Origin: SZUA-229 sp964531165
Lineage (GTDB): Bacteria; Pseudomonadota; Gammaproteobacteria; SZUA-229
Length of the DNA stretch: 64,000 nt
Assembly (NCBI GenBank): GCA_964531165.1
Contig: CAZHEA010000004.1
Location: 1 to 64,000, forward strand
Direction of reading: 5' to 3'
Position 1 is the stretch's first letter. Each line of letters starts with the position of its first letter. This document shows positions 51,910 to 61,711 of this stretch, one piece after another. The notes beneath the pieces are model-generated. The model worked only from the letters and a program-made list of their open reading frames with translations, was not told the DNA's origin and made no database searches. A program made the position numbers and the translations under genes.

Positions 51910-52515
51910 ATGCCCCATAACAAGGATGAGTTTGAACATAATTCTACCCATAATTCTACAGGGGACAGTCCCTGGAAAACCCTTAGTACACAACCGGTTT
52001 ATAATAATGCGTGGATAAAAGTTGAAGAGCATCAGGTTATTAATCCGGGGGGAGGTAATGGTATTTATGGCAAGGTGAGTTTTAAAAATCAGGCGGTGGG
52101 CATTATTCCAGTGGATGATGAAGGCAATACCTGGATTGTTGGTCAGCATCGCTATACATTAAACGAATGGTCGTGGGAAATCCCCATGGGTGGCTCGCCC
52201 ATTAAAGAGGATAACGTCAAAACTGCAAAGCGTGAACTCGAAGAGGAAACCGGCTTAATCGCAGGAAAAATAACGAAACTATTACATCTTCATCCATCAA
52301 ATTCTATCACCGACGAGCAGGGCTATGTTTTTTTGGCTACTGATTTAAGTGATGGGGTTCAGGCGCTTGAAGATACGGAAAAAGATATACAGGTAAAAAA
52401 GCTGCCCTTTAATGATGTGGTTGAAATGGCAAAAAACGGTGAAATAACAGATGCTATCAGCGTCGCCGGTATTTTTTATCTGGCACTTAACTGGGATCAG
52501 CTGGTTAATAAATGA
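51910..52515 (+). CDS. Nudix hydrolase, ADP-ribose pyrophosphatase-like
   Basis: A 201-residue Nudix hydrolase. The box G-G-S-P-I-K-E-x7-RELEEETGL is intact, with the Glu residues that bind metal. VGIIPVDDEGNTWIVGQHR precedes it, as in ADP-ribose pyrophosphatases. It likely cleaves an ADP-linked compound. It ends a short operon with the genes at 51038 and 51587. Confidence 0.88.
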   Translation: MPHNKDEFEHNSTHNSTGDSPWKTLSTQPVYNNAWIKVEEHQVINPGGGNGIYGKVSFKNQAVGIIPVDDEGNTWIVGQHRYTLNEWSWEIPMGGSPIKEDNVKTAKRELEEETGLIAGKITKLLHLHPSNSITDEQGYVFLATDLSDGVQALEDTEKDIQVKKLPFNDVVEMAKNGEITDAISVAGIFYLALNWDQLVNK

Positions 52516-52546
52516 AATGATAAAAATAGATAAAATAAAGCGTTAG

Positions 52547-52733
52547 CCGGTTGTCAGCTATCAGGTGGAATTAATAGTGGGTGAGCGCTTACCTGTCACT
52601 ATAATATCAATCAGGCTATCTTTTTATTGGTGAGTCAAATAAACACTGTGATAGCCGTTTAACAGAATTAATTTCAGCATCCGATGAGGCGCTATATCGT
52701 GCAAAAAAAGCCGGTCGAAACTGTGTCAGCTAA
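52547..52733 (+). pseudogene. Fossil 3' end of a GGDEF-domain gene
   Basis: At 52605-52733 one frame reads a 42-residue string ending ...ISASDEALYRAKKAGRNCVS and a TAA stop. ADEALYRAKKAGRN is the standard C-terminus of GGDEF diguanylate cyclases. Just upstream, in another frame (52577-52624), GERLPVTIISIRLSF resembles the preceding VTISIG strand, so a frameshift separates them. The rest of the domain, including GGDEF itself, is gone. The fragment overlaps the start of the next gene (52684) in a different frame. Confidence 0.75.
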
Positions 52734-53163
52734 TGAGCGTGTTAGCGCGGCGGTGGCAACATTGTTAATACAGAATAATAAAATATTACTAGGCCGACGA
52801 TTTTCTGATAACAACATTGAGAGTACGTTTGAGGGCTGGCAATGCCCCGGTGGCTATTTGTTGGAAGGTGAAACAATAGAGCAATCGGCTAAACGAATAT
52901 GCAAACAAAAAGCCGGTATTATTATTGGCGGACTACGTGCCGGGCCTTATAGTAATAATCTGTTTTCTGAATCCTTACATACGGTTAGCCTGTATGTAAT
53001 TGCGGATAGTTATCAGATCGTTGATTCGCGGCAATTCAATAGTTCATTGTTTAAATGGAGCTGGTTTACTATTAGTCGCTTGCCCGCGCCACTATATCTG
53101 CCATTGAAAAATGTATTTAATGGTCGAGAAAATATTTATATAACTGATAGTGATAGCGGGTAG
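52684..53163 (+). CDS. Nudix-domain protein with degenerate Nudix box
   Basis: A 159-residue protein with a Nudix fold: NKILLGRRFSDN and WQCPGGYLLEGETIEQSAKRICKQKAGI. The box should end RExxEExG but reads RICKQKAG, losing the metal-binding Glu residues, so hydrolysis is doubtful; it may bind a nucleotide or be decaying. Its first 16 codons overlap the GGDEF fossil in another frame, so the true start may lie further in or may have been captured from the fossil. Confidence 0.6.
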   Translation: MRRYIVQKKPVETVSANERVSAAVATLLIQNNKILLGRRFSDNNIESTFEGWQCPGGYLLEGETIEQSAKRICKQKAGIIIGGLRAGPYSNNLFSESLHTVSLYVIADSYQIVDSRQFNSSLFKWSWFTISRLPAPLYLPLKNVFNGRENIYITDSDSG

Positions 53164-53262
53164 TCAGAACAAATGTTACTACAATGAGCTATATAATTAA
53201 TAGTATAAACAATAGCGAAAAGCGCTAGCAAACCAGTCACCAATGATAAAAGTGCAGGGGTT

Positions 53263-56127
53263 ATGAACGATAAAACCAGAGCGTCAATGCAGGATCAGTG
53301 GGAAAGCGCAATGCTGGATGCGGGAAGCGCGGCATGGGTGGAAGGTTTGTATGAAAGCTATTTGCAAAACCCAAATGATGTCGATAGTCAGTGGCGAGAG
53401 TACTTTGGTACCTTACCCAGAATTAATGGTGTGTTGAAAGATACCATTCACTCCGAAGTAAAACAGCAATTCCGGCGAATTACTGAAAAGAGCGGCGGCA
53501 CTCAATTGCCGCCATCTCAATCTGTTTCGACTTCTGCGCTTGAGCATGAACGAAAGCAGGTTAAAGTTCTGCAGCTGATTAATGCATATCGTTTTCGCGG
53601 GCATCAAAAAGCGGATGTCGATCCGCTGGGGCGGACTCATACTCCATCTGTTGATGACCTGTCACTTGAAAGCCACCAGCTGAGTGATGCTGATTTACAA
53701 ACGGTGTTTGCTACCGGCTCGCTGTGCGGCCCTGACGAAACGACGTTGCAGGAAATATACAATATTATTAATGATGCCTATTGCCGCTCAATAGGTGTCG
53801 AGTATATGCACATTACTGAAACCGGAGAAAAGCGCTGGATACAGCAGCGCATAGAGACCGTTAGAGGGCAGGCTGATTTAACGGCAACGGAAAAGAAAAA
53901 TTTATTGAAAAGGCTGATTGCGGCAGAAGGCCTGGAAAAGTATTTACACACAAAGTATGTCGGGCAAAAACGCTTTTCACTGGAAGGTGGTGAAACACTT
54001 ATTCCATTAATTCATGAGGCTATTCAACGTTCCGCCAGCCACGGTATGAAAGAAGTCGTGATTGGCATGGCACATCGCGGACGATTGAATATGCTGGTGA
54101 ATGTCATGGGCAAAACGCCAACAGAACTGTTTAGTGAGTTTGAAGGTACTAAAGCCAGTAGCGGACACATGGGTGATGTAAAGTATCACATGGGTTTTTC
54201 ATCTGACCTGCAAACAGATAAAGGTGATATTCACCTTGCGCTGGCATTTAACCCGTCACATCTTGAAATTGTTGCACCGGTTGTTGAGGGTGCAGTGCGT
54301 GCGCGTCAGGAGCACAGAAAAGATACCGAAGGTGTTGAAGTGTTGCCGATACAGATTCATGGTGATGCGGCGATTGCGGGCCAGGGTGTGGTGATGGAAA
54401 CGCTACAAATGTCACAGTCAAGAGGCTATTCCACAAAAGGTAGCCTGCATATTGTAGTGAATAATCAAATTGGTTTTACCACCAGTAATATTCAGGATAG
54501 TCGGTCAACTCATTATTGCACTGATGTCGCCAAGATGGTGGATGCACCAATCTTTCATGTGAACTCGGATGATCCGGAAGCGGTAATGTTAGTGACGCAA
54601 ATTGCGCTGGATTACCGTATGGCATTTAAAAAAGATGTGGTGATTGATCTAATTTGTTACCGCCGCCATGGTCACAATGAAGCTGATGAACCAGCGGCAA
54701 CTCAGCCGCTGATGTATAAAAAAATAGCAGCACTGGCAAGCACGCGTACCTTGTATGCTGAAAAATGTGTGCAGGAAAATATTATTTCAGAAGAAAAAAT
54801 TAATACGTTGATGCGTCATTATCGGGATGAACTGGACGCAGGGAACTGCGTGGTACCGGGTATATTAAACAGCCATAATTTATCTTATGCATTTCATATT
54901 GATTGGCATGCTTATGAAAATATTGATCAGCAAGACGAAGCAGAAACAGCAATAAATATGGAAAGATTGCGTTTGTTGTGTGAGCAATTAGAAAAGCGTC
55001 CGCCGGGTTTTGAGTTGCAGCCGCGAGTTGAAAAAATCATGCAGGATCGTCATAAAATGGCGATGGGTGCGCTGGATATTGACTGGGGTTTTGCTGAAAC
55101 TCTGGCGTATGCGAGTCTGGTAACTGAAGGCTATGCGGTTAGATTATCCGGCCAGGATTCCGGTCGCGGTACGTTTTTTCATCGTCATTCGGTCTGGCAT
55201 AATCAACTTGATGGCAGCACCTATGTGCCATTAAGAAACATGGCCGAAGAGCAGGCCAATTTTTTAGTGATTGACTCATTACTTTCAGAAGCGGCCGTGC
55301 TGGCATTTGAATATGGTTATGCCACAGCTGAGCCGGAAACGCTGGTAATATGGGAAGCGCAATTTGGCGATTTTGCTAATGGCGCACAGGTGGTGATCGA
55401 TCAGTTTATTGTTGCCGGCGAACAGAAGTGGAATCGTCTGTGTGGGTTAACGATGTTATTGCCACACGGATATGAGGGGCAGGGTGCTGAGCATTCATCG
55501 GCCAGGCTGGAACGGTATTTACAGTTGTGTGCGCAAAATAATATTCAGGTTTGTGTGCCGAGTACACCCGCACAAATATTTCATTTATTGCGTCGACAAA
55601 TTATCAGAAAAAAACGCAAACCATTAATCGTAATGACGCCTAAAAGTTTATTGCGACATAAGTTAGCGGTAAATACGCTTGATGATATTTGTAGCGGTCA
55701 GTTTCAACGTGTTATAGGTGAAATTGATGATGTGGTAAATGAAAAAGTGAAACGCGTTATTATGTGTAGCGGCAAAGTTTTTTATGAGTTGTTAATTCAG
55801 CGGCGTGCAGCAGAATTAAATAATGTTGTGATTATTCGCATTGAAGAGCTGTATCCATTTCCTGCAGAGTCTTTAAATATTGCACTGGATCAGTATAAAA
55901 ACGCCGAGCAGTTAATCTGGTGTCAGGAAGAGCCTAAAAACCAGGGTGCATGGGATTATTTTGAACCGCGCTTTGCCGCAAAATTAGATCATCCATGTAT
56001 GGTGGAGTATGTGGGGCGTGAACCATCAGCTGCGCCGGCGGTGGGTTCGGCAAAAGTTCATGCACAGCAGCAGAAAAAATTAGTGAATGAAGCGCTGGGA
56101 TTGACGGATGATAAACAAAAAAATTAG
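53263..56127 (+). CDS. sucA: 2-oxoglutarate dehydrogenase E1 component
   Basis: A 954-residue thiamine-diphosphate enzyme that decarboxylates 2-oxoglutarate in the TCA cycle. WLEGLYESYLQNP-type N-terminus, HGDAAIAGQGVVMET near 366 and NNQIGFTTS are in the ThDP domain. GQDSGRGTFFHRHSVWHNQ and LLPHGYEGQGAEHSSARLE mark the transketolase-like C-terminal part. It heads the cluster with sucB, lpd, sucC and sucD. Confidence 0.97.
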   Translation: MNDKTRASMQDQWESAMLDAGSAAWVEGLYESYLQNPNDVDSQWREYFGTLPRINGVLKDTIHSEVKQQFRRITEKSGGTQLPPSQSVSTSALEHERKQVKVLQLINAYRFRGHQKADVDPLGRTHTPSVDDLSLESHQLSDADLQTVFATGSLCGPDETTLQEIYNIINDAYCRSIGVEYMHITETGEKRWIQQRIETVRGQADLTATEKKNLLKRLIAAEGLEKYLHTKYVGQKRFSLEGGETLIPLIHEAIQRSASHGMKEVVIGMAHRGRLNMLVNVMGKTPTELFSEFEGTKASSGHMGDVKYHMGFSSDLQTDKGDIHLALAFNPSHLEIVAPVVEGAVRARQEHRKDTEGVEVLPIQIHGDAAIAGQGVVMETLQMSQSRGYSTKGSLHIVVNNQIGFTTSNIQDSRSTHYCTDVAKMVDAPIFHVNSDDPEAVMLVTQIALDYRMAFKKDVVIDLICYRRHGHNEADEPAATQPLMYKKIAALASTRTLYAEKCVQENIISEEKINTLMRHYRDELDAGNCVVPGILNSHNLSYAFHIDWHAYENIDQQDEAETAINMERLRLLCEQLEKRPPGFELQPRVEKIMQDRHKMAMGALDIDWGFAETLAYASLVTEGYAVRLSGQDSGRGTFFHRHSVWHNQLDGSTYVPLRNMAEEQANFLVIDSLLSEAAVLAFEYGYATAEPETLVIWEAQFGDFANGAQVVIDQFIVAGEQKWNRLCGLTMLLPHGYEGQGAEHSSARLERYLQLCAQNNIQVCVPSTPAQIFHLLRRQIIRKKRKPLIVMTPKSLLRHKLAVNTLDDICSGQFQRVIGEIDDVVNEKVKRVIMCSGKVFYELLIQRRAAELNNVVIIRIEELYPFPAESLNIALDQYKNAEQLIWCQEEPKNQGAWDYFEPRFAAKLDHPCMVEYVGREPSAAPAVGSAKVHAQQQKKLVNEALGLTDDKQKN

Positions 56128-56189
56128 AGCATGATAAAAGTAATTATTAAACAATAATAATTAAGATTGAATAAAACAGGAAAGAAAAA

Positions 56190-57419
56190 ATGTCAGCAGA
56201 CGTAAAAGTACCCGAACTCCCAGAATCTATCGCTGATGCCACGGTTGTAAGCTGGCGCAAACAGGTTGGTGAGTTCGTTAAACGTGATGAGTCATTAGTC
56301 GACCTGGAAACGGATAAAGTGGTTCTGGAAGTGCCGTCGCCGATTGATGGTGTGATTGCACAAATATTGCAGGCTGAAGGAGATGTGGTGGAGTCGGGGC
56401 AGTTGCTGGCTATCATCAATGCAGCAACTGCAGGCAATGAGGATGAGAGTGTGGCGCAAGCACTGCCAGAAAAAATTATCACACCTTCGGCAAAAAAAAT
56501 GATTGAAGATAATCAATTAAATACCGGTGATATCGTTGGTAGCGGTAAAGACGGACGCGTGCTTAAAGAGGATGTGCAGGCGTTTATACAGCAGGCATCT
56601 AATGCTCAGTCATCGCTAAAGCCAGAGGTGTCCATTCAAAGAAGTTTAAGTCAGCCGACAACACCAGTTGAAACGCCAGCACATGCCGCGGCTGAAATAA
56701 ATAATCAGTCAACGGGATATCGTATTGAAAAACGCGTACCGATGACACGCTTACGTGCGCGCATTGCCGAGCGTTTACTTGAAGCACAGAAAAATGCCGC
56801 CATACTCACCACCTTTAATGAAGTGAATATGCAACCGGTAATGGATTTACGTACAAAGTACAAAGATCTATTTATGAAAAAATACGATGTGAAGCTGGGT
56901 TTTATGTCATTTTTTGTAAAGGCTACTATTGAAGCTTTAAAGCGTTTTCCTGCGGTCAATGCGTCTATAGATGGTGACGATATTGTATATCATGGCTTTT
57001 TTGATATTGGCGTTGCGGTGGCCTCACCCCGTGGTTTAGTGGTGCCGGTATTGCGAAATGCAGATCAGATGAGTCTGGCGGAAATTGAAATTGGTATTGC
57101 TAATCTGGTAGATAAAGCTCGCAATAATAAACTGGAAATTAGTGATATGACGGGAGGCACTTTCTCGTTAACCAATGGCGGAGTGTTTGGCTCGATGTTA
57201 TCGACGCCAATTATCAATCCGCCGCAAAGCGCTATTTTAGGTATGCATAAAATTCAACAACGCCCAATGGTAGAAAATGGCGAAGTGGTAGTGCAGCCTG
57301 TTATGTATTTAGCTTTGTCGTATGATCATCGCATAATTGATGGTGCGGAGGCGGTGCAGTATTTAGTGACCATTAAAGATGTGCTGGAAGATCCGGCACG
57401 TATTATTGTAGGAGTTTAG
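56190..57419 (+). CDS. sucB: 2-oxoglutarate dehydrogenase E2 component (dihydrolipoyl succinyltransferase)
   Basis: A 409-residue core enzyme of the complex. The lipoyl domain has ETDKVVLEVPSP with lipoylated Lys43; the peripheral-subunit-binding region lies near 105-140 (SAKKMIEDN). The catalytic C-terminus has YDHRIIDGAEAVQYL. AGGAAAG lies before the start. lpd follows after two bases. Confidence 0.97.
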   Translation: MSADVKVPELPESIADATVVSWRKQVGEFVKRDESLVDLETDKVVLEVPSPIDGVIAQILQAEGDVVESGQLLAIINAATAGNEDESVAQALPEKIITPSAKKMIEDNQLNTGDIVGSGKDGRVLKEDVQAFIQQASNAQSSLKPEVSIQRSLSQPTTPVETPAHAAAEINNQSTGYRIEKRVPMTRLRARIAERLLEAQKNAAILTTFNEVNMQPVMDLRTKYKDLFMKKYDVKLGFMSFFVKATIEALKRFPAVNASIDGDDIVYHGFFDIGVAVASPRGLVVPVLRNADQMSLAEIEIGIANLVDKARNNKLEISDMTGGTFSLTNGGVFGSMLSTPIINPPQSAILGMHKIQQRPMVENGEVVVQPVMYLALSYDHRIIDGAEAVQYLVTIKDVLEDPARIIVGV

Positions 57420-57421
57420 TA

Positions 57422-58864
57422 ATGGCCGATCACTATGATGTCATTATTATCGGTGCCGGGCCTGCGGGTTATGTTTGTGCTATACGTTGTGCGCAGCTGG
57501 GTTTGAAAACTGCCTGCATCGACAACTGGATAAACCCGCAGGGTAAAAAATCATTAGGTGGCACCTGTTTAAATGTTGGTTGTATCCCGTCTAAGGCTTT
57601 GCTGCAATCGTCGCAATATTATGAGCTGGCACAACAGGGGCTAGAGCAACATGGTATTAAAGTGTCATCGGTCGAGCTGGATCTGGCTGCGATGATGCAG
57701 CGCAAAGAGAAAGTGGTGGCTGAGTTAACTGCCGGCATTGGCGCATTATTTAAAGCCAATAAAGTGACTTCTATCACTGGTCGTGGTCGGTTGCTTGCGG
57801 ATAAAAAAGTCGAAGTGCTAAATAATAAGCACAAAATCATTGTCAGCGCTGAGAATATAATTATTGCTAGTGGATCCAGTTCAGTGGAGTTAGCGATTGC
57901 CCCTCTTACAGAAAATTTAATTGTAGATTCAACCGGTGCGTTGGCTTTTGATAGCGTACCGGAAAAAATCGGAGTGATAGGTGCAGGCGTTATCGGCCTG
58001 GAGCTTGGCAGTGTCTGGCGCCGGTTGGGTTCACAGGTAACGGTGTTGGAAGCGCAAGATGTATTTTTGCCGGTAGCGGATCAGCAGGTCGCTCGTGATG
58101 CTAAACGGTTGTATAAAAAACAGGGGCTGGATATTCGTTTGAATGCGCGCTTGTTAAACACGCAGATCAGCAGTGTAAAAAATAAACAACAGGTTGAAGT
58201 TAGCTATGAGGATGAAAAGGGCGAGCAAAAAATAATATTTGATAAACTGATTGTGGCAGTGGGGCGCAAGCCTAATACCGACAATGTGTTTGATAGTGAA
58301 GCTGATCTGATATTAGATGAGCGTGGATTTATTCATGTTAATGATCAGTGTGAAACCTCACAGCCGGGTGTTTATGCTATTGGCGATGTAGTGCGTGGCC
58401 CGATGCTGGCACATAAAGGTTCGGAAGAGGGGATGATGGTGGCAGAGCTGATTGTCGGCAAATATGCGGCAATAAATTATGATTTGATACCCGCAGTGAT
58501 TTATACTCACCCGGAAATTGCCTGGGTAGGTAAAACCGAGCAGCAGTTAAAAGCCGCCGGTGAAAACTATCAAGTTGGCACATTTCCATTTGTGGCAAGC
58601 GGACGTGCAAAAGCGGCGGGTGAAACCGCTGGCATGGTGAAAATATTATCCCATAGCGAAACCGATCGAATACTCGGTGTACATATTATAGGTAGTCATG
58701 CTTCAGAGTTAATCGCGCAGGCAGTAATTGCGATGGAGCTGGGTGCCAGCGCGGAGGATATATCGTTGACAGTTTTTGCGCATCCGTCTTTAGCCGAAGC
58801 CGTGCATGAAGCGGCACTGGCGGTGGATAATCGTGCGATACATATAATGCAAAAGAAGCACTGA
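57422..58864 (+). CDS. lpd: Dihydrolipoyl dehydrogenase (E3)
   Basis: A 480-residue FAD enzyme that reoxidises dihydrolipoyl groups. FAD loop IIGAGPAGYVCAIRCAQ, redox disulfide GGTCLNVGCIPSKALL, NAD loop IGAGVIGLELGSVW and catalytic FAHPSLAEAVHEAAL are all present. It is translationally close to sucB, unlike the second flavoprotein at 36248. Confidence 0.96.
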   Translation: MADHYDVIIIGAGPAGYVCAIRCAQLGLKTACIDNWINPQGKKSLGGTCLNVGCIPSKALLQSSQYYELAQQGLEQHGIKVSSVELDLAAMMQRKEKVVAELTAGIGALFKANKVTSITGRGRLLADKKVEVLNNKHKIIVSAENIIIASGSSSVELAIAPLTENLIVDSTGALAFDSVPEKIGVIGAGVIGLELGSVWRRLGSQVTVLEAQDVFLPVADQQVARDAKRLYKKQGLDIRLNARLLNTQISSVKNKQQVEVSYEDEKGEQKIIFDKLIVAVGRKPNTDNVFDSEADLILDERGFIHVNDQCETSQPGVYAIGDVVRGPMLAHKGSEEGMMVAELIVGKYAAINYDLIPAVIYTHPEIAWVGKTEQQLKAAGENYQVGTFPFVASGRAKAAGETAGMVKILSHSETDRILGVHIIGSHASELIAQAVIAMELGASAEDISLTVFAHPSLAEAVHEAALAVDNRAIHIMQKKH

Positions 58865-59012
58865 ACTATATTAAGTAAAAACTAAAATATCGAAAATTAA
58901 AAATAGATGTAAGTTTTAGTTGTGCATGCAGGTATGAAAAAAACAGACATTAAAATAATGTTATTTTAACAACGCATTGCTCCTTTATATTTGAGAGCAA
59001 GTGGAGAAAAAC

Positions 59013-60197
59013 ATGAATTTACACGAATACCAGTCCAAACATTTATTTCAGCAATACGGTATGCCTGTGCCTGATAATCGTGTGGTGAGTTCAGTGGCGG
59101 ATGTGTCTGCAGCACTGGACGCACTGGATACGGAAAAATGGGTGATAAAAGCACAGGTACATGCGGGTGGACGAGGCAAGGCAGGAGGTGTGAAGTTAAC
59201 AGATAAACGCGATGAAGTGACTCACTTTGTTGGTGAAATGCTGGGTACGAATTTAGTCACATTTCAAACCGACGCAAAAGGCCAGCCGATTAATCACGTG
59301 CTAATTGAAGAAACCTGCAATATTGAAAACGAACTATATTTAGGCGCGGTGATTGACCGTGCTACACGTCGTGTAGTGATTATGGCATCCACCGAAGGCG
59401 GCGTTGAAATTGAAAAAGTAGCTGAACAAACGCCAGAAAAAATTCTGCGCACAACGCTCGACCCAATGCTGGGATTGATGCCGTACCAGTGTCGCAAGCT
59501 GGCTTTTGGTTTAGGTTTGCATGGCGACCAGGTTAAACAGTTTACAAAATTGTTATCTGGACTGGCGAAGCTGTTTATTGAAAAAGATTTAGGTCTGGTT
59601 GAAATTAATCCGTTGGTGGTGACCAAAGAAGGCAATTTGTTATGTCTCGATGGAAAAATCAATATCGATGATAATGCGATTTATCGGCAGCCTGCATTAA
59701 TGGAAATGCGTGATGCATCGCAGGAAGATGAGCGGGAGAACCGTGCCAAAGAATGGGACTTAAATTATATTGCTTTAGATGGCAGTATTGGTTGTATGGT
59801 AAATGGCGCAGGTCTGGCGATGGCGACTATGGATTTAATTAAATTACACGGTGGTGATCCGGCAAACTTTTTAGATGTGGGTGGTGGTGCGACCAAAGAG
59901 CGAGTTGCAGAAGCATTTAAAATTATTTTATCTGATAGCAATGTTAAAACCGTATTAGTTAATATTTTTGGTGGCATTGTGCGTTGCGACCTGATCGCCG
60001 AGGGCATTATTGGTGCCATTGAAGATGTGGGGGTTAAGGTTCCGATTGTGGTTCGGCTGGAGGGTAATAATGCGCAAATTGGTTCTGAGTTATTAAAAAA
60101 TAGCGGCCTGAATATTACCGCCGCCAGTGGCTTAATTGATGCGGCTGAAAAAGCCGTTGCCGCCGCCAAAGATAATACAACGGGAACAAAGTCATGA
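59013..60197 (+). CDS. sucC: Succinyl-CoA synthetase, beta subunit (ADP-forming)
   Basis: A 394-residue ATP-grasp subunit that with SucD makes ATP or GTP from succinyl-CoA. MNLHEYQSKHLFQQYGMPVP opens the family, KAQVHAGGRGKAGGVKL binds nucleotide. GTGGAG lies before the Met at 59013; the GTG at 59001 is part of that site. A gap of 148 bases separates it from lpd. Confidence 0.97.
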   Translation: MNLHEYQSKHLFQQYGMPVPDNRVVSSVADVSAALDALDTEKWVIKAQVHAGGRGKAGGVKLTDKRDEVTHFVGEMLGTNLVTFQTDAKGQPINHVLIEETCNIENELYLGAVIDRATRRVVIMASTEGGVEIEKVAEQTPEKILRTTLDPMLGLMPYQCRKLAFGLGLHGDQVKQFTKLLSGLAKLFIEKDLGLVEINPLVVTKEGNLLCLDGKINIDDNAIYRQPALMEMRDASQEDERENRAKEWDLNYIALDGSIGCMVNGAGLAMATMDLIKLHGGDPANFLDVGGGATKERVAEAFKIILSDSNVKTVLVNIFGGIVRCDLIAEGIIGAIEDVGVKVPIVVRLEGNNAQIGSELLKNSGLNITAASGLIDAAEKAVAAAKDNTTGTKS

Positions 60198-61069
60198 GTG
60201 TATTAATTAACAGTGAAACCAAAGTTATCTGTCAGGGCTTTACCGGCAAGCAGGGCACGTTTCATTCTGAGCAGGCGATCGCTTATGGAACGCAAATGGT
60301 CGGCGGTGTTACGCCAGGCAAAGGCGGGCAAATACATTTAGATCTGCCAGTGTTTAATACTGTGCGTGATGCGGTGAATCATACTGCGGCTACGGCATCT
60401 GTCATTTATGTGCCAGCTCCATTTTGTAAAGATTCTATTTTAGAAGCAGTCGATGCAGGTATTGAATTAATTGTTTGTATTACTGAAGGTATTCCCACAC
60501 TGGATATGCTGGAAGTTAAAATTGCTGTAGATCAGGCCGGAGCTAAACTAATTGGCCCCAACTGTCCAGGTGTTATTACACCCGGTGAATGTAAAATTGG
60601 CATAATGCCAGGTGAAATTCATTTGCCGGGCAAGGTTGGTATTGTATCTCGATCTGGTACATTAACCTATGAAGCGGTTAAACAAACCACCGATTTAGGC
60701 TTTGGCCAAACCACCTGTATAGGTATAGGTGGCGACCCGATACCCGGTATGAATTTTGTGGACTGTCTGCGAATGTTTGAAGCTGATCCACAAACCGAAG
60801 CGATTTTAATGGTAGGTGAAATCGGCGGTACGGCGGAAGAAGAAGCAGCAGAATTTATTCAGACCAGTGTGTCTAAACCGGTAGCCGGTTTTATTGCCGG
60901 TGGCACAGCGCCCAAAGGTAAACGCATGGGGCATGCAGGGGCGATTATTGCTGGTGGTAAAGGCACGGCGGAAGAAAAATTTAAAGCATTAGAAGCCGCA
61001 GGTGTCACGATTACACGTTCGCCGGCGGGGTTAGGCGCTGCGGTTGCTGAAGCCACGGGCTGGAAATGA
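60194..61069 (+). CDS. sucD: Succinyl-CoA synthetase, alpha subunit
   Basis: A 291-residue subunit that carries the phosphohistidine. CQGFTGKQGTFHSEQA begins the CoA domain and GKRMGHAGAII holds the active-site His. It overlaps sucC by four bases, so the two are coupled. With it the 2-oxoglutarate to succinate segment is complete in one cluster. Confidence 0.97.
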   Translation: MSVLINSETKVICQGFTGKQGTFHSEQAIAYGTQMVGGVTPGKGGQIHLDLPVFNTVRDAVNHTAATASVIYVPAPFCKDSILEAVDAGIELIVCITEGIPTLDMLEVKIAVDQAGAKLIGPNCPGVITPGECKIGIMPGEIHLPGKVGIVSRSGTLTYEAVKQTTDLGFGQTTCIGIGGDPIPGMNFVDCLRMFEADPQTEAILMVGEIGGTAEEEAAEFIQTSVSKPVAGFIAGGTAPKGKRMGHAGAIIAGGKGTAEEKFKALEAAGVTITRSPAGLGAAVAEATGWK

Positions 61070-61131
61070 AATTTCAAAAATTAAGACAATGAAATCAGTC
61101 TTTATTGAGGCGTCTATTTATTCATAGGCAG

Positions 61132-61665
61132 TTATAAATCGGTTTTCTTTGTATGTAACGCTTCTGTTGTTATTTTATACTCAATTGAGCGAAAGTATGC
61201 ATCGATGTAGTTCGAGCCGATGCCTGAAATATGATTGAGTATTTTTGGTAAGAGATCAGGTATCTGCTTCTCTTCCAGTATGGTGAGTGTTGAAAGCTGA
61301 CCGCCTTCGCGGGGATCGACAGTAAAGTGTAAGGTGCCTGAATTTACAGATTTATTGTCTATTTTTTCAATCGTATATAGGTGCTCTGCTTGAAGGCGAG
61401 TAGCTTGTAATGTGTTGTGACTCCATCTTCATTAATCTCCTTCCACTCGCACGTATGTAGACGTGCCGGGTATTTCTGTAACTGAATAAATATTTTTGCG
61501 CCACTGAGGGTATTGTTTGAAATCAAATATGAGCAGCCAGACATATTCGGCAGAACGATTATATGTATGGCTGTCGCTGTCGCGATAAATGCTGGGTAAT
61601 GTGTTGGCATACAAGAAAATGCTGACGATTAAAGAGATAAGTAAAATAAAAGCGGCTTGTTTCAT
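61132..61665 (-). pseudogene. SRPBCC-like exported/anchored protein gene with two frame changes
   Basis: The first frame (61665-61432) encodes a hydrophobic N-terminus and AEYVWLLIFDFKQYPQWRK, typical of SRPBCC/START-like proteins, then stops soon after STYVRVEGD. A second frame continues EWKEINEDGVTTHYKLLAF, and the first frame resumes at about 61392 with AEHLYTIEKIDNKS and runs on to a TAA at 61132. The two shifts are opposite, so the total length is in frame (177 codons plus stop). Either this is a compensated double indel or sequence errors in an intact gene. It follows a 2OG-oxygenase-like gene. Confidence 0.7.
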
Positions 61666-61711
61666 AAATTAACTATCAAATTAATTGGCTGATTTAATCT
61701 CTGCTGGCAGT

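Noticed and set aside
61359..61610. Separate 83-codon gene on the minus strand
   Set aside because: Only its last part reads as sensible protein, and that part joins two frames of the interrupted SRPBCC gene.
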